64,000 bases of DNA from Crambe crambe. Its lineage: Eukaryota > Porifera > Demospongiae > Poecilosclerida > Crambeidae. The position numbers were made by a program, and so were the translations under genes. Under the pieces are notes generated by a model. The model saw nothing but the letters and a program-made list of their open reading frames with translations, made no database searches and was not told the DNA's origin. The stretch spans positions 868,001 through 932,000 of the forward strand of contig OZ004583.1 of the NCBI GenBank assembly GCA_963924555.1, in the 5' to 3' direction. Below, in pieces: positions 1 to 9,869 of the stretch; within the stretch, counting starts at the first letter, position 1, and each line of letters opens with the position of its first letter.

Positions 1-2209
1 CGTGCAAGCGCACTGTTTCTTCTCAAGCTGAAAGAGCATAGACGCATAACTCAAACTGCCATCGATGATGTAGTGGAAGGCTGCCAAAGCCTTTTTCAGC
101 AGACAATTCAGACAGTTCAAGCCGGCGTCCGTTCCTGTTTAGCTGAGAATGGAGTTGATCCAGATAATGTAGCTGGATTAAGCGAGACATTTTCCAAGCT
201 TGTAACGGCCTTGACAATAAATACAAGCAGGAAAAGTATTACAAAGAAAATCTTGGATTGGTGGTAAGCAACCAACTATACTATATCATAAGCAGTCCCA
301 TTATTCCAAATTAATTTTTGTGTACAGGAACCAAATGAGGTGAAGATTGGTGATCGCTACTATGTTAAAAAGTTTACAGGATCCAAATCACAATTGAAAG
401 AACAGTATGACACTTTCCAATATATTCCTTTATTAAGTACTCTAAAGAGGCTGCTATGTGATAACAGTATTCTTGATGAAATAGAGAACTGTCCTAATCG
501 CATTCATAGTGATAATATAATTGAAGATTTTTGTGATGGAACCTTGTTTCATGAGCACCCTCTATTTTCCAAAGATCCTTATGCCTTACAAATCATAGCC
601 TATTATGATGAAGTGGAAATGTGCAATCCTTTGGGATCACATATTAAAAAGCATAAGTTGGGCATTGTTTTTTTTACTTTGGGTAATATCCACCCAAAAT
701 TCCGCTCTTCTTTGTGTGTTATTAACCTGCTACTAGTTGCTACGATACCAGTGATCGAACGTCATGGTATCGATAAGATTTTACAGCCTTTTATTACTGA
801 TCTTGATGTTTTGGCAACCACTGGTGTGACCATGCCTATAAAAGGAAGTGAGCGTACCTTTAAAGGTGCCCTGCTGGTCTTTTTAGCTGATAATCTAGCT
901 AGCAATTTTCTTGGTGGATTTAAATTATCTTTTTCATTCTCTTTTCGGTGTTGTCGATCCTGTCTTGTTACAAATGATAAGCTTTCTAGCAGTTTTTTTT
1001 CTGATAAATTTGTTCGAAGAAGCAAAGAAAAGCATGAAGATCATTGTAAGGCATTGGAAGGTCCTCTAGGTAACCACTATTCTAAAACTTATGGTATAAA
1101 TAGAAGATCTTGTCTTATGGATGTTCCATACTTTTCTATGCTTGGTGGTGGTTTACCACATGATGTCATGCATGACATATTGGAAGGTATTGCTCCTTTG
1201 GAAATTAAATTATTGCTACGGTATTGTATTGAAAAAAAATTCATAACTTTAGATGAATACAATAAAAGATTGATTAATTTTTCATATGGTTATGCAGAAT
1301 ATGATAAGCCAATTCCCATTCTTACTCGTGTTCTTAATGGAGATGGTAGTCTTCGCTCGAACGCAGCTCAAATACTTTTATTATCACATATATTACCATT
1401 TATTATTGGACGTATAATTCCAGAAGATGACGAGCACTGGAGATGTTTCTTGCTTCTACTGCAAATTATTGATATTGTTATGTGTCCAGTAACTTCAGAA
1501 TCTGTGAGCACAAGTCTTAAATTTCTTATCAATGAGCACCATTGCTTATTCATGTTACTATATAATAAAGAAATACCTAAATTGCATTTTGTTGTACACT
1601 ATCCAGAGCAAATGGAAGCAGTGGGTCCAATGACTAAATCATGGACTATGAGGCACGAGGCAAAACTCAACTTTTTTTAACAGGTTACCAGATTAGATAA
1701 CTTTAAAAATATTGCATCATCCATGGCAAATCGGCATCAGCGTTGGATTTGTTACGAGTTATCCAGTGGAAGCCTTCTTTCTAAACCTATTGAATGTGGA
1801 CCAGGAGTTGGTCCTAAGCAGTTTTGTGATGAGACCCCTGACATTCAGGGAGGTTTAAGTAGCTTGATGGAGATATCTCCTGAATCTTCTATTTTTCATC
1901 CTCGTTGGGTACGTAAAGATGGCATAATGTATAAAGACAATATATTCTTAGTTACTGGTTCCGATGGTTTGGATCCAGTCTTTGCACAACTTGATGAATT
2001 GCTTGTTGTTGGTGGTGACTTGATTATTTTCATTCTTCATCCTTGTACCACACTTTTTTTTTGATAGTCACTATCATGCTTATGCTGTAGATGTTAAACC
2101 TCAACGGATTCTGAAATGTATATCTGATCTAGCAGATCCTAATGTACTACATGGAAGGAGAGTTAATGAGTACACATATGTTGCACTGAAATATTATTTC
2201 ATGTCATAA
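1..2209 (+). pseudogene. CACTA-like (EnSpm-related) transposase gene, decayed, cut by the window edge
   Basis: The gene is open from base 1 in frame 1 and ends at a TAA at 2207-2209. The first exon appears to need a frame change near 190-200 (frame 1 to frame 2) to reach a clean donor at 264; the acceptor ends at 327, giving a 64-bp intron (GTAAGC...TACAG). The long second exon reads 328-1680 and contains the family hallmark LPHDVMHDILEGIAPLEIK near 1157-1212, as I recall it from invertebrate proteins related to CACTA/tnp2 transposases. A TAA at 1678-1680 lies inside otherwise family-like sequence, which continues in the same frame (QVTRLDNFKNIASSMANRHQ) to a T-run near 2050-2065. There the frame shifts again before the conserved tail ending ALKYYFMS. 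With one stop and two apparent shifts it is probably dead. The N-terminus lies outside the window. The superfamily is inferred from memory of conserved blocks and not from a search. Confidence 0.65.
264..327 (+). other. Intron of the transposase-derived gene
   Basis: GTAAGC follows a codon for Val, and a T-rich tract ending TACAG precedes GAACCAAATGAG. Removing 64 bp joins NLGLV to EPNEVKIGDRYY in one frame. The length suits the short introns seen elsewhere in the window. Confidence 0.6.
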
Positions 2210-2474
2210 TAATAATTTATGTATCAGTATAATTATACATGTGTTATTTTAAGACAGTAATGTTTATTCAAAATGACTCACAGGAATCATAACCTTGATT
2301 GGTCAAAGTAATACTTTTTTGGGCGATTATTTTAAATAAAATAACTTTTTTAGTAAAACTAACCCACCATAGTTATATTAACCTTGAGAAAATTGAAACG
2401 ATCTTCTAGAATTTTAGTCATTTCAACCCAGAGGAGTTAAATTTACCACTTTTTTTTACTGTAGTTTCAGTGAC

Positions 2475-3368
2475 TTAGCTAGCTCTATAATTATATAGTT
2501 CACAAAATAATTCTTTTTTAGTATTAAGATTGTTTTCATCGATATCTATGTGGCTCTTGAGTATTTCAACCATAGCAGGTCTTTTACTGTCACTTGCTTT
2601 AAAAATCATATACTTGGATAAGTAACTTATCCAGCTTTCTCTCAAAGAGTTGGGGCTCAGAATTGTGACCAGCTGGAATAAGCTCATCCAGCACTGGATA
2701 TGGAATATTTTCTTCAACTAGTAATTCACGTATTCTATTGCCTAGCATCTTCTTTCATTCTCAAACTAATGTAGCTTAATAACAAGACTCATCATCATCA
2801 AATAGTCTTGGTTCTGCCGTATGCCCTACAGGCACGAAAGGCATCTTCTCCAACAATTTACTGGATATTCCTTCATCTTCCAGTACCTCATTTATCTGAC
2901 TCTCCCACTCTTCAGGACATATGTTCTCTGCTCCGCCTCATTTGCTGACGGTTATCAAGATAAACAACTTTATTTGCAAAGGTTAGCACGAACAACCGAA
3001 TGCTCTTGATAATTTACGCAAGGGTTCAGTGTCTTCCGGTCGTATTCGTGTATCATCCATTTTCATAGCATAGAGGATCAAATCCACCATTTTTATTTTG
3101 TCTTTCATTTTCTTTATATCTTCATCTATTTTGCCATTATATAATCCAAAGTCCCACACGGTTACTTATGGCCACTGGAGCCTCATTAATACTCAAAATT
3201 TTTGAGACGATGGAATTAGCACTGGTATCTCCTCCATCCACTTCCCTATCTAACATTCCCATTGATCAAAACAGACTTTCCACTTCCAAAGATCATGAGT
3301 TTGACATTTCTTCCTGGTCTCCACAAGTTTTTCTTCTCGTCCATCCACTGTTCACTGGTGTCAAATAA
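2475..3368 (-). pseudogene. AIG1/Toc34-type GTPase fragment (A-type), eroded
   Basis: Read on the minus strand, this holds remnants of the same G domain as the A-type genes. A damaged P-loop lies near 3290-3265 (FGSGKSV, in place of TGKSGTGKST). Next come a VWDFGLYNG stretch at the G3 position near 3160, a block LILYAMKMDDTRIRPEDTE near 3090-3010, and a C-terminal tail with SWISYLSKYMIFKASDSKRP at about 2645-2570. The tail matches the GTPase remnant at 61,185-61,496 closely. No single frame spans the region: the front, middle and end lie in different frames, and the middle has stops. The charged stalk and membrane segment of A-type genes are absent. It is a relic and unlikely to make a GTPase. 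Confidence 0.7.
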
Positions 3369-3808
3369 TCCATTCCCCTGTGATTGGCTATTTAGAGTTC
3401 TGCACATGATAGATATTAGCGTGTGTATGAGTATAGGTACTATGAGCCAGCTCTGACTGTTTAGCATAGGTATATACCTACAGCAAATTATAAATATTTG
3501 CACTGCAAATTTCTTATGATTTTCATTCTTCTTTATACTTTCTAACTGCTCTCCCATCACAGCGCGAGCGGCAGCCATGATCATGCCACGCCCAGCCAGC
3601 TGCCATGCATATGCATATGCATACATGGCGCGCGCTACTAGATCCAAGCGGGAGGGAATGGCGTGTGCCCGTCATAGATTACAGTGGCAGTGTTGCAGTG
3701 ATTTCTGTTTCCCCGCACATACAACCTTAGGGAGGAATGTTTCCCAATGGGGGTCAAAGGTCAGCACAAAGTTTCCAGGGCTGGATGTTTGGCGGCTCTG
3801 CACATTAG
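3369..3808. other. Intergenic, no gene recognised
   Basis: Mostly unique AT-rich sequence with a short purine/pyrimidine-alternating patch (repeated GCATAT near 3606-3625). I see no coding signal beyond chance open frames. Confidence 0.5.
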
Positions 3809-4184
3809 CAAGGGTGTAGATAAGGGGGGGGGGGGGGCTAAAGCCCCCCAGAATTTTTGAATCGTATAGCCAAATTACATTTGATGAACTCATTTTGCAA
3901 TTTGTAAGTAGTCAGTTTAGTTCTTGTGTACATGTAGTGTTTAATGGCCACTAATTTGAGCTTGTACAGTACATATTTTAGTAGTGCATCATTGACTAAT
4001 TAATTGATTGTGCGTGTACTATTTGAATAATGATATAATCACTTCATAATTATCACACCAGAAGCAATCTCAGAACACCTGAGATTCAAAATTTTCCCAG
4101 GGGAGAATCCCCCCAGACCCCCCTAGATAATGCAGTGCTGCATTTCACACATAAATTAATATACATTCATGCATGCATATTTAG

Positions 4185-4219
<35 letters not shown>

Positions 4220-4246
4220 AGTTGAAAAAACTTATCTACTCCCTTG
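3809..4246. mobile_element. Non-autonomous DNA transposon with 5-bp target duplication (hAT-like)
   Basis: The ends are an inverted pair (CAAGGGTGTAGATAAG at 3809, CTTATCTACTCCCTTG ending at 4246). The element is flanked by a perfect 5-bp direct repeat ATTAG (3804-3808 and 4247-4251). Inside the left end is a run of about 14 G, and inside the right end a run of about 35 C (4185-4219), so the runs are part of the inverted termini. There is no coding capacity in 438 bp. CA(A/G)GG termini with 5-bp duplications fit the hAT5-like group. The element at 18,697 has the same design. Confidence 0.7.
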
Positions 4247-4616
4247 ATTAGTTGTAGTTTTCAGGTATGTAGCTAGCTAGAGCATGCATCACTGTTACTT
4301 GGCCATCAACATAGTTAGGTTTACATGTTACTGTACACTACAAGTCATGTTTAATCCTTGGTCCTGCCATTGTGAACAATAGCAATTGGCCTAGTATGAC
4401 TACTGTCATCTCAGGTATCTATTGCTGCATCTAGTCCAGACACATTAAAAAGGAGTGATATAATGCATTAGTTAGGATTATAGAACCAATACATTTGGTC
4501 TCCAAAAGAAATGCAATGTACTTGAAGTGGAGACTAGAATAACTGACCGGTCTTCTTATACCACAATTCCTACTGTGGCCAGAGATCATAACTAGCTATA
4601 CAAGTAAGGGAAAAAA

Positions 4617-5346
4617 CATTTTTAAAAAATGAAAGGTGATGTAGGGATGACAAAAAACAGTGTACAAAAAAATAAAGAAACAAGGGAAGAAACTGTGGAA
4701 AGAAAACGGTTTGACTTAGTATCATCCCTACATCAAGCCTATGAATGGAATTATTGTAGCTAATTGACATCTACCATAATACTGGCATCTGACTATAATA
4801 TTGAAACCTCCCTAATAGTAGAATATTAGAGGCTCTCCTCTTTCAGAGGTGAAAATCTATTAGCAGTCACTCTTAGCATGCTTTAGGTTGTTGAGACTGT
4901 CCTTTCAGTACCCTTTATCAGAGGTTGAATTGTGAGCACCAAGTACATGCAGTGAAATGAGTAGCTACATTCAATTGTACCAGTGAATTAAATGAATCAT
5001 GAATTATGCAATTGTCCATAGTTATGCAGCCTTTTTGGTAATGTTTAGTGTGAAAATTGAATGAATCAATGGGAAGGTGGGATGACTGTACGTATACACT
5101 CCATGTAATCAGAGCATAGATAAGACATTATTGTACAGGAAGAGTAGAAGGTAGGGGAAGAGTATAATAGTCTAAGTAACTATAGCTAGCTACGTACAAT
5201 AATTCCATTCATAGGCTTGATGTAGGGATGATACTAAGTCAAACCGTTTTCTTTCCACAGTTTCTTCCCTTGTTTCTTTATTTTTTTGTACACTGTTTTT
5301 TGTCATCCCTACATCACCTTTCATTTTTTAAAAATGTTTTTTCCCT
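4617..5346. mobile_element. TA-flanked MITE with terminal inverted repeats of about 145 bp
   Basis: Bases 4617-4760 are almost the exact reverse complement of about 5197-5346. Termini are AGGGAAAAAACATTTTT / AAAAATGTTTTTTCCCT, and TA lies directly outside both ends (4615-4616 and 5347-5348). The roughly 430-bp centre codes for nothing recognisable. TA duplication suggests the Tc1/mariner superfamily. The ends are related to the smaller elements at 22,648 and 49,275 (shared AGGGAAAAACATT terminus and GTAGGGATG block). Confidence 0.75.
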
Positions 5347-5348
5347 TA

Positions 5349-6612
5349 CTTGTTTTCTCTCTTTTTTTAAATTAAATTTTTAGCACTAGCTCCCCTGCTT
5401 AAGTCCTTGGTAGCTACATGTCAAAGGGTGGACTAGCTACATATATAAGATCATGAAACTTTGAGGAGACATAGCTATTATTATGACAAATTGCTCCTTC
5501 CCCACATGCAGCGCATGTGGGGTATGAAATATAAATTTTGTACTTGGTAACCATGGACAATCGACCACACAGCATGCATTATAAGCATGGTGTGATTGAT
5601 TGCCCCTCTGTTAAAGAGGAAAGTGGCAATTCGACTGTTTCGCTCTATTTGGAGCTCTTCAGCATGGTGCAACCAAGTACATAGAACACATTCAGGTTTA
5701 TAAAATTGTCTCAGTACTCTTCTAATCACTGTCAGAGCAGTCAAGTTCTCTGCCCTCCGCTTTAATTCATATGTACAAGTTAAAATCAAAATGTTCGCAC
5801 AATTAAATTTCATTTTTGATAGAATAACTGAATCTGACATAATAATGCCTTGCATTTTTGCATGAATAGCCAGCTGCAAACCTTGACATGCATGACCCTC
5901 CATAGGACTAATAGCTATAAAATGAAGTTGGATTTTCTCAGGAAACAGTAAGATGTAGCTGCTATGACTGCTTACCCCATATTCTTATAAAATATAATTT
6001 TGGAGCCTGAAAGATTAAACACTGAAGAACAGTAAAAATGCATTAGCTATAGCTGTAAACCCGAGTTACTTGATGTGCATGAGCACAAACGTTAAATGCG
6101 AAATAAATTTTGCACGAATGGTTTGATTTTAACTTGTACTGTATGTTACCATACAGTGGCACCAAGTTTTTTAGCCTGTGAGTCTGTGTTAAGTACTGTT
6201 GCCTATACAGAGAAAGGATCAGTGCTCGTTGGGACTTTTACATATATCCATATCCATACATATACAGTTAAACTGGAAGTGAATGACATCTGGCCTATGT
6301 ATTAATGTGCGCCAGTACACTATAATGATGCCATTCTTTATGCAACACCACCTTTTTACTTCCAGCTGTGTCCCAACGTTTCAAGTGGCACCCCCCTGCA
6401 CTGTTGTAATCATTATCCTTCTCTACAGTACTTCTTCCTTCAATCATATAAATAAGCTGGGAAGTGCCATTGTGGTGTTGCTCCTGGTGCTTATACACAG
6501 CAGGCTATACATGATGATGCTGTATAACAACTGGCATAATTGCCAAGTATACTTTGTGATGTGCAATAAGTAGCACTGACACACAATCATCATAGTGAAG
6601 GTATTCAAGTAA
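5349..6612. other. Intergenic stretch downstream of the Helitron, no gene recognised
   Basis: A 140-codon open frame on the minus strand (5903-5481) has no family I recognise and lies in repeat-like sequence. About 85 bp at 5,895-5,980 recurs in inverted orientation at 14,555-14,640. I see no promoter or RNA gene here. Confidence 0.4.
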
Positions 6613-9600
6613 TTATAAGACTGAGCATACGACTTCAAAGTGTTCAGAATGAAATCTTATGTACATTGCCTTTTGTGTGACATCATCACATGTGACATCA
6701 TCATACATGGTTAGATTTATCCGGGAGGGGGGATATTTATGCCAATCATTTAAATTTTTAACAAATGAATATATTGGAGTATTTAGCAAATGTGCAAAAG
6801 CAAACATTTCGATATCAGTACCCCAAGTGTTTATTTTGTCCATATTGGTTCTATTCAAGTAGTCATTAACACTTTTATAGCCATAGGTGCCCAAGAACCC
6901 AGGAATTCTTTGCAAGTGTTCTATTATGGCCAAACGTACAGCTACATGATGTCTTTGAGTTCCCGTTACTATGTGGGAAAGACACCGAAACAGACAATTG
7001 CCATCTGCTATAATTTTTTGCATCTTATCTGGACGTGTCAGAATTACATTGGCACCACCCCGACTTAATCCATTTTTGCAATGATATGGAATATTTAGTA
7101 CACCACATGCAACTTTTTGCCACTCTTCGTCCACTGAATGGAATCTACACTCTGGCCACTCTTCCTGTAATATTATGTTTCCATCTATGTGATTGCTTGT
7201 GGGAATGCTGTTACCACTGCTATGGTCTGCTTTCTTTTCATCTGGTTCATTGGGTTGAGGTGGGTTTGAATTTATCAAAGGTTCAACAGCAAGAACAACC
7301 TCATAATGAGCTTGTGGGTGTCTTAGATACAGGGAATTTGATGCTAAGTCTGTTTTCACTGTCTTGTCTACGCTGCTAGGTTTGAACCTATCCCAGGTGT
7401 CTCTTTGTGTATCATAAGAGAATATGCATGTTTTTAGTAAGTGGGCAAGGGTTAGTAATTCAATATCAGTGCCCCACACACCAGTTTTGTCCATTCCACT
7501 GCCCTGTATGTATTCCCCAACAGTGGTGTATCTATCTTGAGAACGGCCCCTGATATGTCCTATAATAAGGGGAGCGATATCATGCATGTGCTGAATAATT
7601 TTTGTACGTAGCCTCTCATGTTGGGCTTGTGAACCCGTGATAATATAAGACAGAGATCGAAACATGCAATTTCCGTCTCCAACTATTGTCTTAATTTTAT
7701 TCTTGTCTGGACAAGTGAGAGGCAAACTGCCACTACCTGGACTCGCTCCATTGCTTCTCTCAAACTGGAGACCAAGGGAGGCACAAGCATTGCGCTGCCA
7801 TTGCTCATCGACTGAATGAAATTTGAAAGGCCATACCCTTTGTTCCAGCTGAGAGTTGATAGGATTGGCTTTGATAGGGTTGTCAACCCATCTCTTCTTA
7901 GCATTGGGCTCAATTTGTTCAGAAGTACCAGTAAGCTTGCGCTTGGAGCGAGTTCTTGGTGCTGGCACATCATACAGAGGAAGGTCTTTTCTATACATTT
8001 CCCTCAGTCTATTGATTTCCATGATGCTTTTCCTATTGACCCTGATTGAGTCTTTGTTCAGAGAAATTAGGTGCAACCCAAGAAGCGATTTCACCCTTGA
8101 GAGTGCTACGTAAGCCATGCCATCAGCAAATACCTTGCTTGATAAGTCTATGATAGCACAATCCAAGGATAAACCTTGGCATTTGTGAATTGTAACTGCA
8201 TAGGCAAGGATAAGGGGAAATTGCTCTCGGTAGACAAAGTAATTTTTCATCACCATGAACTTTGTCTTTACCTTTTCAATATCACATGGATCATTGATGT
8301 GGTCAAATTGAACAGAGATACATCTTGCTGAGATTGCTATAACTGTGCCAATGGCTCCATTGACCAAACCTGTTTCTATATCAATGTTACGTCTCAGCAT
8401 GACACGTGCACCAACAGCTAGTTTCAGCACTGCTTCTAATCCTGCAGTGTTATTGCAGTCTTTGTTTAGTTTCTCTAGCTTCTCAGCTGCTTTCTTGTTC
8501 CACTTGCTTTTGCTCTTTGTTTCATCAACTTCGTCAGTGCACGATATTTTATATATTTCTGAGTCCAGGCTTCCAAGCATTTCATTGTTGACTTGGTCGC
8601 ACTGCTCTCTGGTGGGGAAAAGACAGACAGGATTCATGTCTGAGTTCTTAAGATCACGAAAGAGTTCAGGTACAGAACGGTCAGTAACACGTTCTTGGAG
8701 TGTGCATAGTGTTTCCTCAGTTGGAGAACCTCGCCTTACACTGTCCAGCATTTGTGAGAACTCCCTGTCTTTCTTTTGTCTCTCATTGATGGTGAGCTCA
8801 TCGTATTTGATGGAACTTTTCCATATGTTCACTGATGTCGTACAGCCAAGTTTGTGACATAGTGATTTTTTGGATATCATTTCAAACACAGGACTACCGT
8901 TAACAGGCTGCAACTGAAGCAAATCACCTACAAATATAACATTTTTCCCACCGAACCAACTGTGTCCACCAAATAGTTCCTCAAGTCTCAGGTGCATGTA
9001 TGCAAGGTTGAGACTGGAAACCATGGACACTTCATCTACAATAATCATTTTGAGACCACGAAGCACGGTCTTCATTATTTTCTGTGAGGCTTTTGAAAGA
9101 GACCAGTAACCAGCCTCTTTGCCTTCATGTTCTATAGGCAATTGAAAGAGCCTATGGATGGTTACTCCACCAACATTGAAGGCAGCCAAACCAGTAGGTG
9201 CAGCAACTGCACACGTCAAATCATCAGACGTCCAAATGCCATCTATGAGCTGTTTCAGAGCTTCAATGAGAAACGATTTGCCAGTTCCTCCGACACCACT
9301 TATGAACATGCAAAGTGGTTCAAATTCACAATTACATTCGTCAGCTTCATGCTGTACTTGATGAAGGAGGTGGTCCTTTACACGTTCAAAGATCCTCCTC
9401 TGATCAGAATTCAACATCATGACTCTTTCTTGTAAGGTGAGTTTATCAGGCTTTTTGGCGTTCATGTGCAATGCATCCAGCATTGCTGACTTTGCCTGAC
9501 CTAGCAACTCTGGTTCGTCATGATCTTCCTTGTTGGTTCCCTCATTATCATTATTTGCCTCTCTTGCATCATTGATTTTCTTCAGAGCCTCCCGTGCTTT

Positions 9601-9798
9601 CAATATCTTCTGCAATCTAGAGTGATACTCTGAGCAGCTCTCATTGGAAGGTAAGAGGCGGTTGAATGCTTCCTCTGGTTTTTCATTCTCCTGGAGCAAG
9701 GAAGCCTCATTTCTAAAGGGAACGAAAAGAAGTACGAGGGAATAATAGAAGTCTTCCCTCTCCTCTTCTTTGTTTGGATCATAGAGCTTGTGATTCAC
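6613..9798 (-). CDS. Helitron PIF1-type helicase with two C-terminal OTU domains, 1,061 codons
   Basis: This is the helicase half of the Helitron transposase. Coding similarity extends upstream of the ATG to about 9870 (VANYDWYSKDRNGDRIYRR), so the annotated start is only the first Met after the frameshift. Helicase motifs: Walker A GVGGTGKS at 168-175, Walker B IIVDEVSM, motif III GDLLQLQPV, then AVTIHKCQGLSLD and AYVALSRVKSLLGL. After the helicase come two OTU cysteine-protease-like domains: one with DGNCMFRS (Cys about 711) and AHYEVV (His about 831), and one with DGNCLFRC (Cys about 935) and EHFEVV (His about 1053). Each is preceded by a related FHSVDE(Q/E)WQ segment, so a unit of about 210 residues was duplicated. 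OTU domains are known in Helentron-type elements; a tandem pair at the C-terminus is less familiar to me. Confidence 0.85.
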   Translation of the reverse strand: MNHKLYDPNKEEEREDFYYSLVLLFVPFRNEASLLQENEKPEEAFNRLLPSNESCSEYHSRLQKILKAREALKKINDAREANNDNEGTNKEDHDEPELLGQAKSAMLDALHMNAKKPDKLTLQERVMMLNSDQRRIFERVKDHLLHQVQHEADECNCEFEPLCMFISGVGGTGKSFLIEALKQLIDGIWTSDDLTCAVAAPTGLAAFNVGGVTIHRLFQLPIEHEGKEAGYWSLSKASQKIMKTVLRGLKMIIVDEVSMVSSLNLAYMHLRLEELFGGHSWFGGKNVIFVGDLLQLQPVNGSPVFEMISKKSLCHKLGCTTSVNIWKSSIKYDELTINERQKKDREFSQMLDSVRRGSPTEETLCTLQERVTDRSVPELFRDLKNSDMNPVCLFPTREQCDQVNNEMLGSLDSEIYKISCTDEVDETKSKSKWNKKAAEKLEKLNKDCNNTAGLEAVLKLAVGARVMLRRNIDIETGLVNGAIGTVIAISARCISVQFDHINDPCDIEKVKTKFMVMKNYFVYREQFPLILAYAVTIHKCQGLSLDCAIIDLSSKVFADGMAYVALSRVKSLLGLHLISLNKDSIRVNRKSIMEINRLREMYRKDLPLYDVPAPRTRSKRKLTGTSEQIEPNAKKRWVDNPIKANPINSQLEQRVWPFKFHSVDEQWQRNACASLGLQFERSNGASPGSGSLPLTCPDKNKIKTIVGDGNCMFRSLSYIITGSQAQHERLRTKIIQHMHDIAPLIIGHIRGRSQDRYTTVGEYIQGSGMDKTGVWGTDIELLTLAHLLKTCIFSYDTQRDTWDRFKPSSVDKTVKTDLASNSLYLRHPQAHYEVVLAVEPLINSNPPQPNEPDEKKADHSSGNSIPTSNHIDGNIILQEEWPECRFHSVDEEWQKVACGVLNIPYHCKNGLSRGGANVILTRPDKMQKIIADGNCLFRCLSHIVTGTQRHHVAVRLAIIEHLQRIPGFLGTYGYKSVNDYLNRTNMDKINTWGTDIEMFAFAHLLNTPIYSFVKNLNDWHKYPPSRINLTMYDDVTCDDVTQKAMYIRFHSEHFEVVCSVL

Positions 9799-9869
9799 AA
9801 GTCTAGGTTTTGTCAGCCTCCTGTAAATCCTATCGCCATTACGATCCTTGCTGTACCAATCATAATTGG

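Noticed and set aside
5481..5903. 140-codon minus-strand frame
   Set aside because: No recognisable domain; it lies in repeat-like sequence and lacks promoter or splice context.
8345..8857. 170-codon plus-strand frame within the Helitron helicase
   Set aside because: Antisense shadow of the helicase frame.
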